Below, in pieces: positions 18,524 through 28,139 of a stretch of 64,000 nt of DNA. Positions within the stretch are counted from its first letter, which is position 1. Each line of letters begins with the position of its first letter. The notes beneath the pieces are model-generated. The model ran no database searches. It was not told the DNA's origin and worked only from the letters and a program-made list of their open reading frames with translations. Origin of the DNA: Oscillospiraceae bacterium (lineage in GTDB: Bacteria; Bacillota; Clostridia; Oscillospirales; Acutalibacteraceae); the NCBI GenBank assembly GCA_015065975.1, contig SVPG01000007.1, forward strand, positions 21,790 through 85,789, in the 5' to 3' direction. The translations under genes and the position numbers were made by a program.

Positions 18524-20290
18524 ATGGCAATACCGCAGGAATTTCTCAGCGAGCTGCGCGATCGCTGCGACATAACCTCCCTTATTTCGGGATATGTTAA
18601 TCTCAAACGCGCAGGTACAAATTACAAAGGTCTGTGTCCTTTCCACTCGGAAAAGACCCCGTCATTCACCGTTTTCCCCGACACGAAGTCCTTCTATTGC
18701 TTCGGCTGTCAGGCGGGCGGCGACGCCGTCACATTCGTGCGGCTTGCCGAGCGGCTCGATTACGTCGAAGCGGTCAAATTCCTCGCCTCCCGCGAGGGAA
18801 TGACCATGCCCGAGGACGGTGCCGTCGACGGACTTGCCAGGGCAAAGATGCGAGTACGAGAACAGAACCGGATAGCCGCAAAATTCTATTATCATCAACT
18901 TTATTCGCCCGCTGGAAGAGAGGCTCTCGAATATCTCCATTCGCGAGGGCTGACCGATGCGACCATCGGCAGATTCGGTCTCGGCTGGTCGCCCAACGGT
19001 TACGACCAGCTATCAAAGCTTCTCCTCTCGAAGGGATACCGCGAGGACGAGATAATCGCCGCAAACCTCGGCGTCAAGCGCAACGGCAGACTGTATGACT
19101 TTTTCTGGGAACGTGTAATGTTCCCCATAATCGATCTGCAGGGCAGCGTTGTCGGTTTCGGCGGACGCACGATGAAAAAGGATCACGGCGGAAGAAAATA
19201 CGTCAACACCGACGGCAATTCGCTCGTCTACAAAAAATCCGAAAACCTCTACGGTCTCAATTTCGCAAAGGATTCAAAAGAGGGTTCGCTCGTTGTCGTC
19301 GAAGGCTTTATGGACGTCATAACACTCAGCCAGGCGGGTTTCGACAATGTTGTCGCCTCTCAGGGTACGGCCTTCAACGATTCGATGGCAAGACTTGCCA
19401 TGAGATATTCGAAGGACAAGCGTATCATTCTGTCTCAGGACGGTGACGCTGCAGGTCAGAATGCTATCAGAAAGTCCATTCCCATACTCAAGCGTGCAGG
19501 CGCTGACGTCCGCGTGCTTTCCATTCCCGAAAGCCTCGACCCCGATGAATATATAAGGAAATACGGTGCCGGTAAATTCCGCTCGCTTCTCGATTCCTGT
19601 GCAAGCGACATCGAATTTGAGATTGCAAAGGTCCGCGAGCGATTCGATCTTTCGACCGATGACGGAAAGCTCAAATACCTCAACGCCATCTGCCCGCTTC
19701 TCGGAGAGCTTTCAAGGCTCGAGCGCGAGGTGTATGCGGGAAGGGTCGGCAAAGAGCTCGATATCGACAAGGCAGCCATTATCTCCCAGATAGAATCGGG
19801 CGACAGAAAACGCCGAAACGAGGAGCGAAGAGCTCAGCTCAAGGCTATGGAAGCGCAGACCTCCGGCCGCGAGGACAAGCTCAATCCTCAGAGAAAAGAG
19901 CATATACGAGCCGCCTCGGCTGAGGACTCGCTTCTCACAGCTCTTTTCTACTCCCCCGACAAGGCATCATATATTAAAAAGAAGCTTCCGCCCGAAAAGA
20001 TGGTCACCGACTTCAACCGCCGTCTTTATACCATCGCTCTCGAGATAATCGAATCGGGGCAGGAGCTCTCGGTCGGAACCGTTTCCGCAAAGCTTACCAC
20101 AAACGAATCGGGCGCTGCTGCGAGGCTGTTCAACGCCTCCGCCGGCGGTATGACCGGACTCGACAACATAGATTTTTATATTGACATCATTCTCGGCGAG
20201 GCCGAAAGGCTTTCCGCAGATGAGATCGCTACAAGTTCCCCCGAGGATCTTATGGCGATGATAAATGCTCAAAGGAAGAAGAAAGATTAG
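18524..20290 (+). CDS. dnaG: DNA primase
   Basis: Synthesises RNA primers for replication. The 588 residues show the N-terminal CHC2-type zinc finger (CPFHSEKTPSF...FYCFGCQAGG, residues ~37-65), the TOPRIM domain from about residue 255 (VVVEGFMDVITL for the conserved Glu, then LSQDGDAAGQNAIRK for the DxD motif) and a C-terminal helicase-binding region. Length is slightly below the ~600 of Bacillus DnaG. Ribosome site before the ATG is weak, so translation may be coupled to dgt, whose stop is 4 bp away. Confidence 0.96.
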   Translation: MAIPQEFLSELRDRCDITSLISGYVNLKRAGTNYKGLCPFHSEKTPSFTVFPDTKSFYCFGCQAGGDAVTFVRLAERLDYVEAVKFLASREGMTMPEDGAVDGLARAKMRVREQNRIAAKFYYHQLYSPAGREALEYLHSRGLTDATIGRFGLGWSPNGYDQLSKLLLSKGYREDEIIAANLGVKRNGRLYDFFWERVMFPIIDLQGSVVGFGGRTMKKDHGGRKYVNTDGNSLVYKKSENLYGLNFAKDSKEGSLVVVEGFMDVITLSQAGFDNVVASQGTAFNDSMARLAMRYSKDKRIILSQDGDAAGQNAIRKSIPILKRAGADVRVLSIPESLDPDEYIRKYGAGKFRSLLDSCASDIEFEIAKVRERFDLSTDDGKLKYLNAICPLLGELSRLEREVYAGRVGKELDIDKAAIISQIESGDRKRRNEERRAQLKAMEAQTSGREDKLNPQRKEHIRAASAEDSLLTALFYSPDKASYIKKKLPPEKMVTDFNRRLYTIALEIIESGQELSVGTVSAKLTTNESGAAARLFNASAGGMTGLDNIDFYIDIILGEAERLSADEIATSSPEDLMAMINAQRKKKD

Positions 20291-20305
20291 GAGGAAAAAT
20301 TCAAA

Positions 20306-21394
20306 ATGAGCGTAACCGACAGCAAGACCGCCATACGCGATCTTATTGAGCTCGGAAAACAGAAGGGCACACTTACAAACCAGGAGATTCTCGATGCGCT
20401 GGTTGAGATCGACATCGATCCCGAACAGATGGAACGTTTCTACGACCGTATCGAGCAGCAGGGTATCGAGATAACCGACGACCCCGTTGAGGACATCAAG
20501 CTGACCGGAATAGATATCGACGGCACAATCGTCGATGACTATGACGGCGACTCTGCAGGCGACGGCACATTCATCTACGATCCCGTCAAGGCTTACCTCA
20601 AGGAGATAGGACGTGTTCCTCTTCTCACCTCTGAGGAGGAGATCGAACTCGCTATCCGTATCATGGACGGCGACGAATCAGCAAAGAAGAGACTCTCCGA
20701 GGCAAACCTTCGTCTTGTCGTTTCCATCGCAAAGAGATATCTCGGCAGAGGCATGCATTTCCTCGACCTCATTCAGGAGGGTAACCTCGGTCTTATCAAG
20801 GCGGTCGACAAGTTCGACTACACCAAGGGATTCAAATTCTCCACCTACGCAACATGGTGGATCCGTCAGGCTATCACAAGAGCCATCGCCGATCAGGCGC
20901 GTACAATCAGAATCCCCGTACACATGGTCGAGACCATCAACAAGGTCAAGAGAGCACGCAGCCAGCTGCTCCACGAGAACGCACGCGAGCCGTCCGCTGA
21001 GGACATCGCAAAGCTTCTCGCAATGCCCGTGGACAAGGTCCGCGAGATACTGAGAGTCGCTCAGGAGCCCGTTTCCCTCGAGACCCCGATCGGTGAGGAG
21101 GAGGACAGCCATCTCGGCGATTTCATTCCCGACGATGAGGCTACCGCTCCCGACGATGCCGTATCCAACATCATGCTCAAAAAGCAGATGGAGGAGGTTC
21201 TCACCACTCTCACACCGAGAGAAAAGCGCGTTATCGAGCTTCGTTTCGGTCTCAAGGACGGCAAGTGCCGCACCCTCGAGGAGGTCGGCGTTGAATTCGG
21301 CGTCACCCGTGAAAGAATCAGACAGATCGAAGCAAAGGCTATCCGCAAGCTTCGTCACCCCAACCGCAGCAACAAACTCAAGGGCTATTCATAA
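20306..21394 (+). CDS. rpoD: Primary sigma factor RpoD/SigA (first copy)
   Basis: Directs RNA polymerase to housekeeping promoters. All regions are present in 362 residues: 1.1-like N-terminus, 1.2 ([17 protein letters not shown]), 2.1-2.4 with the RpoD core [19 protein letters not shown] and [20 protein letters not shown], 3.0 with VHMVETINK, and 4.2 [19 protein letters not shown]. In region 2.4 the residues matching E. coli Gln437 and Thr440 are Gln and Thr, so -10 recognition should be canonical. A strong AGGAGG precedes the ATG. It follows dnaG by 15 bp and is followed by a paralogue. Confidence 0.95.
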   Translation: MSVTDSKTAIRDLIELGKQKGTLTNQEILDALVEIDIDPEQMERFYDRIEQQGIEITDDPVEDIKLTGIDIDGTIVDDYDGDSAGDGTFIYDPVKAYLKEIGRVPLLTSEEEIELAIRIMDGDESAKKRLSEANLRLVVSIAKRYLGRGMHFLDLIQEGNLGLIKAVDKFDYTKGFKFSTYATWWIRQAITRAIADQARTIRIPVHMVETINKVKRARSQLLHENAREPSAEDIAKLLAMPVDKVREILRVAQEPVSLETPIGEEEDSHLGDFIPDDEATAPDDAVSNIMLKKQMEEVLTTLTPREKRVIELRFGLKDGKCRTLEEVGVEFGVTRERIRQIEAKAIRKLRHPNRSNKLKGYS

Positions 21395-21440
21395 TTCAAT
21401 CAGTCAAATCGGTTTGGATTTTTATTGAGGAGGGGACAGA

Positions 21441-22535
21441 ATGGAACAAAACGAAATCAAACGCATCGCCGCTCAACTTATTGCTTTGGGTAAAGAATCG
21501 GGGCAGATTTCCGATATGGATATTCTCGATTCACTTGCAAACTACGATTTTAATCCCGAGATCATAGATACTATCTACGAACAGCTCGAAGCCAATGGCA
21601 TTGAGGTTATTCAGACCACCATCACCGACCTCGACCTGCAGGATGTTCAGCTTCTCGCTGACAGCGACTCAGAATCCGGTACAGCCACCGGTTACGGCGA
21701 CGAGTACATAACCGACGACCCCGTTAAAATGTATCTTCGCGAGATCGGCAGAATCCCTCTTCTCACAGCGGAAGAGGAGATCGAGCTCGCTATCAGGATA
21801 ACCAACGGCGACGAGGCTGCAAAAAAGCGTCTGTCGGAGGCTAACCTTCGTCTTGTTGTTTCCATTGCAAAAAAATATCTCGGCAGAAATATGCCCCTTC
21901 TTGATCTCATTCAGGAGGGCAACCTCGGTCTTATCAAGGCAGTCGACAAGTTCGACTACACAAAGGGATTCAAGTTCTCCACCTATTCCACATGGTGGAT
22001 ACGTCAGGCGATATCCCGTGCGATCGCCGATAATTCCAGAATCATACGTGTTCCCGTTCATATGGGCGAGATTATCAACCGTGTAAAGAAGGCGTCGGCT
22101 CAATATCTTCACGAACACGGCCGCGAGCCGACCGCCGCAGAGATAGCTGAGATTGCCGACATACCCGTCGCCCGTGTACGCGAAGCTCAGCGCATCGCTC
22201 AGGAACCTGTTTCCCTCGAAACCCCCATCGGCGACGAGGAGGACAGCCATCTCGGTGATTTCATTCCCGATGACAACTCCGCCGCTCCCGATGACGCTGC
22301 CGCAGTCACAATGCTGCGCGAACAGCTCAAGGAGGTACTCGACACACTCTCTCCGAGAGAGGTCAAAATAATCAGCATGAGATACGGTCTTGAGGACGGA
22401 AAATATCACACTCTCGAGGACGTCGGAAACGAATTCGATGTCACGAGAGAGCGTATCCGCCAGATAGAATCAAAGGCTCTGCGCAAGCTCAGACATCCGA
22501 GCAGAAGCAAAAAGCTCAAGGATTTTCTGTACTGA
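21441..22535 (+). CDS. Second RpoD-type sigma factor (tandem paralogue)
   Basis: A 364-residue sigma-70 factor with the full RpoD layout, including the 1.1-like N-terminus (residues ~1-55) and region 1.2 ([17 protein letters not shown]). It is highly similar to the upstream copy in regions 2 and 4 ([19 protein letters not shown]) but divergent in the N-terminal 75 residues and in region 3. Region 2.4 reads [20 protein letters not shown]: relative to the first copy Ala becomes Ser after Tyr, Thr (E. coli 440) becomes Ser and the following DQART segment becomes DNSRI. GAGGAGGGG precedes the ATG, and a terminator follows. Probably an alternative group-1/group-2 sigma with overlapping specificity. 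Confidence 0.9.
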   Translation: MEQNEIKRIAAQLIALGKESGQISDMDILDSLANYDFNPEIIDTIYEQLEANGIEVIQTTITDLDLQDVQLLADSDSESGTATGYGDEYITDDPVKMYLREIGRIPLLTAEEEIELAIRITNGDEAAKKRLSEANLRLVVSIAKKYLGRNMPLLDLIQEGNLGLIKAVDKFDYTKGFKFSTYSTWWIRQAISRAIADNSRIIRVPVHMGEIINRVKKASAQYLHEHGREPTAAEIAEIADIPVARVREAQRIAQEPVSLETPIGDEEDSHLGDFIPDDNSAAPDDAAAVTMLREQLKEVLDTLSPREVKIISMRYGLEDGKYHTLEDVGNEFDVTRERIRQIESKALRKLRHPSRSKKLKDFLY

Positions 22536-22543
22536 CAAACACA

Positions 22544-22575
22544 AAACCGCGGAATGTTTTTTCCGCGGTTTTTCT
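22544..22575 (+). terminator. Terminator of the dgt-dnaG-rpoD cluster
   Basis: 11-bp GC-rich stem (22544-22554 with 22561-22571, AAACCGCGGAA/TTCCGCGGTTT) around TGTTTT, followed by a T-run. It sits between two convergent genes and the A-rich 5' flank would also let it serve dacF from the other side. Confidence 0.85.
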
Positions 22576-22582
22576 TTATATA

Positions 22583-23728
22583 TCAGCCTTTAAGCAGTTC
22601 CTCGAGCATAATGTAAAATATCCTGCCGAATGTTATTTTTCCGACCGAATGGGTTGTTGTTATGTTGAATTCCCCGAGCAGCTTTCCGTCGAGATAGACC
22701 GATACCGTTCCGACCGTCTGCCCATGCTCAACGGGTGCACAGACGTCCTTTGCGATATTGACCTGCGTGACAATATCCCCTGCTCTTCCCTTCGGAACAA
22801 GAACACTCCCCTCCATCACGAGCTGTGTTCCGACGCTTTTCTCCATTCCCGACAGAACGGGAATGGGTTTTGTTTTTATATCCATCTGCGAAAGGTCCGC
22901 AAGCTCATAACCCGCAAAGCCGTAATCGAGAAGTTTCTGTGCACAGGAAAATCGCGTCTTGCTATTGGGCGCACCCATAACGACCGCGATAAGCTCCATT
23001 CCGTCACGCTCGGCTGTCGCCGCAACACAGCACCCTGCCTGCGAAGTCGTTCCCGTCTTGAGCCCCGTACAGCCGTCATAATATCTTACGAGTTTATTGG
23101 TGTTCGTAAGCCCCAGCTCACCGTTTCTCAGCGAATCCATCCATATCGTCGAAAACTCCCTGACCCTCTCGTGTCTGAGCAGTTCTCTTGATACTATCGC
23201 AACGTCATAGGCCGATGTAAGATGACCTTCGGCATCAAGCCCTGTACAGTTTTTGTACGCTGTCTGTGTCATACCGAGCTGCTGTGCTCGTTCATTCATC
23301 ATGGCAACAAAAGCCTCGTGCGTGCCTGCTATTTTTTCCGCAAGCACGACCGATGCGTCATTTGCCGATCCTACCATAGCCGCCTTTATCAGATCGTACA
23401 CCGTCATTTCCTCGCCCGGCTCCAGCCATATCTGCGACCCGCCCATCGAGGCTGCATACTCGCTGCAGGCGACGACATCGCTGTACGATATAACGCCGCT
23501 GTCGAGCGCCTCGAACACAAGAAGCATCGTCATAACCTTTGTTATCGATGCTTCGGGCAGACGCTCGTTTTCGTTTGATGAATAAAGCACCTCACCCGTA
23601 TCTGCCTCCATAAGCACACACGCCTTGCAGTCGAGCTCGAGCTCTATTCCTTGAGCCGAGACTGCAGCCGGGAATGCGGCTGCAGCGGTCACAACGATCA
23701 TCAGCAAAGCAAGAAATCTCTTTAACAT
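22583..23728 (-). CDS. dacF: D-alanyl-D-alanine carboxypeptidase (DacF/PBP5 type)
   Basis: Trims the terminal D-Ala of peptidoglycan stem peptides. An N-terminal signal peptide ends near AAVSAQG (residue ~27). Penicillin-binding motifs are in order: SITK (Ser nucleophile and Lys), SAN (in VGSANDAS) and KTG (in GLKTGTTSQAG). The C-terminal domain after residue ~270 is the all-beta PBP5-type domain, ending in a short hydrophobic/amphipathic segment that may anchor it. The in-frame GTG at 23737 is part of the ribosome site GGAGGTG; ATG at 23728 is chosen. Convergent with the sigma genes. Confidence 0.93.
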   Translation of the reverse strand: MLKRFLALLMIVVTAAAAFPAAVSAQGIELELDCKACVLMEADTGEVLYSSNENERLPEASITKVMTMLLVFEALDSGVISYSDVVACSEYAASMGGSQIWLEPGEEMTVYDLIKAAMVGSANDASVVLAEKIAGTHEAFVAMMNERAQQLGMTQTAYKNCTGLDAEGHLTSAYDVAIVSRELLRHERVREFSTIWMDSLRNGELGLTNTNKLVRYYDGCTGLKTGTTSQAGCCVAATAERDGMELIAVVMGAPNSKTRFSCAQKLLDYGFAGYELADLSQMDIKTKPIPVLSGMEKSVGTQLVMEGSVLVPKGRAGDIVTQVNIAKDVCAPVEHGQTVGTVSVYLDGKLLGEFNITTTHSVGKITFGRIFYIMLEELLKG

Positions 23729-23789
23729 AAAAAGCACCTCCGCAAATTCTGTCTGCCAGAATATATGCGAAGGTGCCTGTAATAATTTG

Positions 23790-24548
23790 TCAGATTCGGA
23801 CGCTGAGTCCGTTTTCGCGAAGATAATTCTTCAGATCGGCTATCTCAAGCTCCTTGAAATGGAACAGCGATGCCGCAAGAGCCGCGTCTGCTCCTCCGAC
23901 AGTGAGTGCATCGAGGAAATGCTTTTTCTCACCCGCACCGCCCGAAGCTATAACGGGAATTCCGACCGCTTCGGATACTGCCTTTGTCAGCTCGAGGTCA
24001 TAACCGCTCTTCTGACCGTCGCAGTCCATGCTGGTGAGCAATATCTCTCCCGCGCCGAGCTTTTCAGCTTTGACCGCCCATTCAACAGCATCGATACCCA
24101 TATCGACTCTGCCGCCGTTTTTGTAGATCGTGAATCTTCCGTCGGGGGTGCGCTTTGCATCAATGGCGAGCACGACGCACTGACTGCCGAATTTCAGCGC
24201 AGCCTCGGTCAGCAGCTCGGGTCTCATTATAGCAGCCGAATTGACGGAAACCTTGTCGGCGCCCGCGCGAAGCAGAGCTGTAAAATCATCGACCGTTCTT
24301 ATTCCGCCGCCGACGGTAAACGGAATAAATACTCTGTCGGCGACCTTCTCGACCATATCTATAACGATATTTCTCGAATCGGAAGATGCTGTTATATCAA
24401 GGAAAACAAGCTCGTCCGCACCGCACTCGTCATAGGCTGCGGCGCACTCGACGGGATCACCCGCATCAACGAGGTTTACAAAGCTGACACCCTTTACCAC
24501 TCTGCCGTTTTTTACATCAAGGCAGGGAATTATTCTCTTTGCATACAT
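23790..24548 (-). CDS. hisF: Imidazole glycerol phosphate synthase, cyclase subunit
   Basis: Closes the imidazole ring in histidine synthesis, producing imidazole glycerol phosphate and AICAR with ammonia from HisH. It is a TIM barrel of 252 residues with the N-terminal [16 protein letters not shown] (catalytic Asp11 type), [18 protein letters not shown] and [10 protein letters not shown] (second catalytic Asp) blocks, and the phosphate-binding IASGGAG near the end. The frame is open upstream, but the ATG at 24548 overlaps the hisH stop by one base (TGATG) and begins with the family's standard sequence [11 protein letters not shown]. Confidence 0.96.
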   Translation of the reverse strand: MYAKRIIPCLDVKNGRVVKGVSFVNLVDAGDPVECAAAYDECGADELVFLDITASSDSRNIVIDMVEKVADRVFIPFTVGGGIRTVDDFTALLRAGADKVSVNSAAIMRPELLTEAALKFGSQCVVLAIDAKRTPDGRFTIYKNGGRVDMGIDAVEWAVKAEKLGAGEILLTSMDCDGQKSGYDLELTKAVSEAVGIPVIASGGAGEKKHFLDALTVGGADAALAASLFHFKELEIADLKNYLRENGLSVRI

Positions 24549-25168
24549 CACTTGTCCCTCCCTATCAGATCGGCAAAATTGCGCAGTATTGCAAGTCCCG
24601 TTTTTCCGCTCTTTTCGGGGTGGAACTGCATTGCAAAGCAGTTGTCCTTCCAAACGGCGGCATGAATATGAGCTCCGTATTCGGTCGTTGCCGCAACTAT
24701 CGATTCGTCCTTTGCCCTGAGATAATAGCTGTGGACAAAATACACATACGGATCATCGGGAAGATTTGCAAAAAGCGGACAGTCACGGTTGAGCTCAAGT
24801 GAATTCCAGCCGATATGCGGTATTTTCAGACCGCAGTCATCGGGCAGTCTGAGAACCTCACCCGAAAAAACTCCAAGTCCTTTATATCCGGGAGATTCCT
24901 CGCTCGAATCAAAGAGCGCCTGCAGACCGAGACAGATTCCCAGAAAGGGTTTTCCGCTTGCGATAAAATTCTTTGCAGCCTCACCCATTTTCGTCTCGCT
25001 GAGGTTATCCACAGCGCTTCCGAATGAACCGACGCCCGGAAGAACTGCCGCATCGGCAGCCGCAATAACCTCGGGCGATGCCGTTATGACCGCTTCGCAG
25101 CCGATGTGCGCAAACGCCTTTTCAACACTGCGGATATTGCCCGCGCCGTAATCTATGATAGCTATCAA
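24548..25168 (-). CDS. hisH: Imidazole glycerol phosphate synthase, glutaminase subunit
   Basis: Class-I glutamine amidotransferase supplying ammonia to HisF. The triad is visible as Cys in [11 protein letters not shown] (~residue 83) and the His/Glu pair in [24 protein letters not shown] opens the protein and LPGVGSFG forms the oxyanion region. I choose TTG at 25168: it is 8 bases from AAAGGATG and gives a 206-residue protein of normal length, whereas the in-frame upstream ATG at 25213 has no ribosome site. No other his genes are nearby, which is unusual. Confidence 0.93.
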   Translation of the reverse strand: MIAIIDYGAGNIRSVEKAFAHIGCEAVITASPEVIAAADAAVLPGVGSFGSAVDNLSETKMGEAAKNFIASGKPFLGICLGLQALFDSSEESPGYKGLGVFSGEVLRLPDDCGLKIPHIGWNSLELNRDCPLFANLPDDPYVYFVHSYYLRAKDESIVAATTEYGAHIHAAVWKDNCFAMQFHPEKSGKTGLAILRNFADLIGRDK

Positions 25169-25196
25169 TTTATGCTCATCCTTTCTATCCGAAGGG

Positions 25197-25230
25197 TAAA
25201 ACGTGCCGCCCACGAAAGCCGTGAGCGGCA
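25197..25230 (-). terminator. Terminator of the lysozyme gene
   Basis: On the minus strand an 11-bp stem with one G-U pair (25230-25220 with 25214-25204) is followed by CGTTTTA. It lies 40 bases past the stop of the lysozyme gene and before hisH. Confidence 0.65.
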
Positions 25231-25269
25231 GCGTCTGAATCTCATACCGAAAAGTCGACGGGGCTTATG

Positions 25270-27906
25270 TTATGCCCAGGTGATATTTGTCGGCAGGGGG
25301 AACTTTTCGCCGCGATCGATATTGTAATCGCCGCTTATGAACATCTCTGCCTCATTTCTTCTGCGCCACCAGAGTCCTTTGTAATTGAGTCCGCCCGACT
25401 TCATGTATCTTGTAAATCCGTCTATGATCTGGTTTGCGTTTGCCTGACTGCCGTCACGGTGTGCAATGATCGCAGACTTGAGATAGAACTTATTTGAATC
25501 GTTGGTCCAATATGCGGGACCGAGGTTATAGCAGAAGCTGACGAGTGCATCGAACTGCTGCTGATTGAGCTTTATTCCGTTGCGTATCGCCCAGTCGCTG
25601 ACCGCTATGACATAAGGTCCGTTGTTAAGATCTGCGTTGAGCAGCTTTGTTGCCTCCTCATTAGTGAGGTAAGGCTTTTCATCGGTCAGAATATGCTCCT
25701 CACCGATGAGGTTTGTTATATCGATATTGAACTGTGCAATAGCTGTTGCTTCATTCCAGCTCTTGCTGGCTGTCGTGGTCTTTGCGTGGCCGTATCCGAC
25801 CGTCCAGTAACCCGAAACGTCCTTATAGGGATAGAATACCGTGCCGAGTCCGCTGACGTATGTACCGCCGCCTTCCCATCCTGCGATAAAGGCTGTGCCT
25901 TCAGCGCTGATGGTCATTGCCTTGACGTCGGTATTCGGCTTTGCAAGAACTACAACATCAGCTGTTGCGGTAACACCGCCAAGGGTTGCCGTTATCTTAT
26001 AAACGCCGGGAACCTTACCCGTTACAACACCCGATGCACTGATCGGTGCATTGGTCGAATTCGACGATGTGTAGGTTATGCCTGCACCGCTTATTGCTGC
26101 ATTGACGGTCGAACCGACATTGACGTAATAATAGCTCGCACCGAACTTTATTGTGATGTTCTGTGTCGATGTGGTTATGTTTGTTACGTAAGCGGCACTT
26201 ACATAGCCGTAACCGCTGCCATAGACGATCTTATACCATACATTGGTGCCTTCAACGGTAGTGCCTGTGGTCTGACCCGCTATAACAACCTTTGTACCGT
26301 TGGCAATCTGTCCGAGGACACTCGCCGACGTGCTCGCCGAAGCACGTACTCTGAGAGTGCTTCCGCCCGTTTTTATAACACCCGTTTTGACGGTAGTGAC
26401 CGATGCGCTTCCGTTGGGAGGTGCAGTGGTAGCAGTTGTTGCGTTGATGTTTGTAACATTCTTTCCGCATACCCAGCCGGTAATTCCGGGAGTCGGCTCA
26501 ACGAGATACCATGTGACCTTGTCTCCGCCGGTATATGTGGAGCTGTACTGATAGGTCTGTCCCGAAACGAGCGTTGCCACCTTTGTCGAGGAAGCTGTCG
26601 GACTTGCATATATTCCGACCGCAGAATTTGCTCTTATGTATTTACCCGTTGAGGTGGTTGTAGTCGTAACTTTTGTTGTGCTGCTTGTTGCAGAAGTTTC
26701 AGTCGACGACGTTGACTCTGTTGAGCTTGTTTCCTGGGTCGAAGAGGTTGTGCTTTCGGTCGTTGACTGTGTTGTGGAGGTCGTTGAAGATGTCGTCGCA
26801 CTTGTAGAAGTGCTTGTCACCGTACCGCCGAGGGTTACATCAGAAGAACAGACCCAGCCTGTCATATTTCCGACCTTTACAAGATACCACTTGACTCCGT
26901 CGCCGCCTGTATAGACTGCAGTGTAGTTATATGCTGTACCCGCCGTCATTGTTGCCGATTTTGCAGACGACTTTGTCGGCTGTGCGTATGCACCAGCGGC
27001 ACTCTTCGCTGTGAGTGTTCCGCTCGTTGCGGGCTTTGTTGTTGAGGTGGTCGTCTTTGTAGTCGACTGTGCGCTTGTCACCGTACCACCGAGGGTTACA
27101 TCGGAGGAGCAGACCCAGCCTGTTGCATTTCCGACCTTTACGAGATACCACTTGACTCCGTCGCCGCCTGTATAGACTGCGGTGTAGTTATATGCCGTAC
27201 CCGCTGTCATTGTTGCGGACTTTGCTGCCGATTTTGTCGGCTGTGCATATGCGCCTGCGGCACTCTTCGCTGTGAGTGTTCCGCTTGTTGCGGGCTTTGT
27301 TGTTGAGGTGGTTGTCTTTGTCGTCGACTGTGCGCTTGTCACCGTACCGCCGAGGGTTACATCGGAGGAGCAGACCCAGCCTGTTGCATTGCCTACCTTT
27401 ACAAGATACCACTTGACTCCGTCGCCGCCTGTATAGACTGCAGTGTAGTTATATGCCGTACCCGCTGTCATTGTTGCAGATTTTGCTGCCGATTTTGTCG
27501 GCTGTGCATATGCACCTGCGGCACTCTTTGCCGTCAGTGTTCCGCTCGTTGCGGGCTTTGCCGTCGTTTTTGTTGTTGCATCGGCGACGGTCGTGACCTT
27601 CACGTAAGTGCTTATAATATATCCTGTCTTGCCGTTGACGGATATTTTATACCATGTCTTTCCGCTGCTGTCCTTTGCGGTACCGAGCGAGGTAAAGACA
27701 TCTCCTTTATTGGCAGTAGCAATCCTGCTGTATCCTGTTCCTGCCCCGCTTCTGACATTAACCTTATTGGCGGTAACTGTCAGCTTCTGTGTGGCTGCAT
27801 AAACTTCCATCGCAGAAAATGCACTCTCGGGGAGTATCATTACAGACGCTGTAAGCGTGCATAAAATGAGTGCAAAAGATACTATGATCTTTCCCAGTCT
27901 TTTCAT
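25270..27906 (-). CDS. Secreted SH3-repeat lysozyme (GH24-type catalytic domain)
   Basis: An 878-residue secreted cell-wall hydrolase. Order: signal peptide (1-~38, ending VYAATQ); a bacterial SH3 domain (~40-105, VNVRSGAGTGYSRIA); three near-identical 87-residue modules (120-~365) containing an SH3-like core (VGNATGWVCSSDV) and Thr/Ser linkers; a Ser/Thr/Glu-rich spacer (~370-425); a divergent fourth module; another SH3 (TLRVRASASTSASVLGQI); an Ig/Big2-like domain; and a C-terminal lysozyme domain of about 190 residues. The catalytic Glu is in GWEGGG, followed by YKDVSGYWTVGYGH, as in phage T4-type (GH24) lysozymes. Probable role: wall remodelling or attack on competitors; which one is not visible. 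Confidence 0.88.
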   Translation of the reverse strand: MKRLGKIIVSFALILCTLTASVMILPESAFSAMEVYAATQKLTVTANKVNVRSGAGTGYSRIATANKGDVFTSLGTAKDSSGKTWYKISVNGKTGYIISTYVKVTTVADATTKTTAKPATSGTLTAKSAAGAYAQPTKSAAKSATMTAGTAYNYTAVYTGGDGVKWYLVKVGNATGWVCSSDVTLGGTVTSAQSTTKTTTSTTKPATSGTLTAKSAAGAYAQPTKSAAKSATMTAGTAYNYTAVYTGGDGVKWYLVKVGNATGWVCSSDVTLGGTVTSAQSTTKTTTSTTKPATSGTLTAKSAAGAYAQPTKSSAKSATMTAGTAYNYTAVYTGGDGVKWYLVKVGNMTGWVCSSDVTLGGTVTSTSTSATTSSTTSTTQSTTESTTSSTQETSSTESTSSTETSATSSTTKVTTTTTSTGKYIRANSAVGIYASPTASSTKVATLVSGQTYQYSSTYTGGDKVTWYLVEPTPGITGWVCGKNVTNINATTATTAPPNGSASVTTVKTGVIKTGGSTLRVRASASTSASVLGQIANGTKVVIAGQTTGTTVEGTNVWYKIVYGSGYGYVSAAYVTNITTSTQNITIKFGASYYYVNVGSTVNAAISGAGITYTSSNSTNAPISASGVVTGKVPGVYKITATLGGVTATADVVVLAKPNTDVKAMTISAEGTAFIAGWEGGGTYVSGLGTVFYPYKDVSGYWTVGYGHAKTTTASKSWNEATAIAQFNIDITNLIGEEHILTDEKPYLTNEEATKLLNADLNNGPYVIAVSDWAIRNGIKLNQQQFDALVSFCYNLGPAYWTNDSNKFYLKSAIIAHRDGSQANANQIIDGFTRYMKSGGLNYKGLWWRRRNEAEMFISGDYNIDRGEKFPLPTNITWA
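26812..27549 (-). repeat. Three 261-bp tandem repeats inside the lysozyme gene
   Basis: Units at about 27549-27289, 27288-27028 and 27027-26812 (the last is cut short in its linker). Each encodes an 87-residue module running from SGTLTAKSAAGAYAQP to the Thr-rich linker ending STTKPA. Protein copies 1 and 2 are identical apart from the edges and copy 3 differs at a few residues (for example AAKS to SAKS, NATG to NMTG); at the DNA level differences are mostly third-codon. This indicates recent expansion and a site likely to change copy number. Confidence 0.85.
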
Positions 27907-27993
27907 GTGTACAGTCCTTTCTTTTGCCGTTAATCCCTGCCCAAAAAGCCGACTTGCTTTTTCGGGACGATAAAAACCTCATTATTATGTGAC

Positions 27994-28023
27994 ATTATAC
28001 TATATAAATATATCCGGTGTCAA
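27994..28023 (-). promoter_or_regulatory. Lysozyme gene promoter
   Basis: Minus strand: -35 TTGACA (28023-28018), 18-bp spacer, -10 TATAAT (27999-27994), a perfect sigma-A match. The ~85-base 5' leader has a hairpin of CCCGAAAAAGC with GCTTTTTGGG. Confidence 0.75.
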
Positions 28024-28084
28024 CTTTGTACCATATCCGACAGCCCATAATTTACAGCATCTTAATACTTTTATCAAATAAAAG

Positions 28085-28122
28085 CAAAAAACGCATCTGA
28101 GGAAAATTATCCTCAGATGCGT
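28085..28122 (-). terminator. Terminator of the cohesin-like gene
   Basis: On the minus strand a perfect 13-bp stem (28122-28110 with 28103-28091) closed by a 6-base loop and followed by TTTTTGCTTTT. Confidence 0.88.
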
Positions 28123-28139
28123 TCTGCTGACTTGATATT

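Noticed and set aside
26812..27549. CRISPR or transposon repeats in the lysozyme region
   Set aside because: 261-bp units are coding SH3-like modules in one continuous frame.
27907..27990. c-di-GMP or other riboswitch in the lysozyme leader
   Set aside because: A single hairpin with A/T-rich stem only; none of the conserved cores of c-di-GMP or c-di-AMP riboswitches was found.
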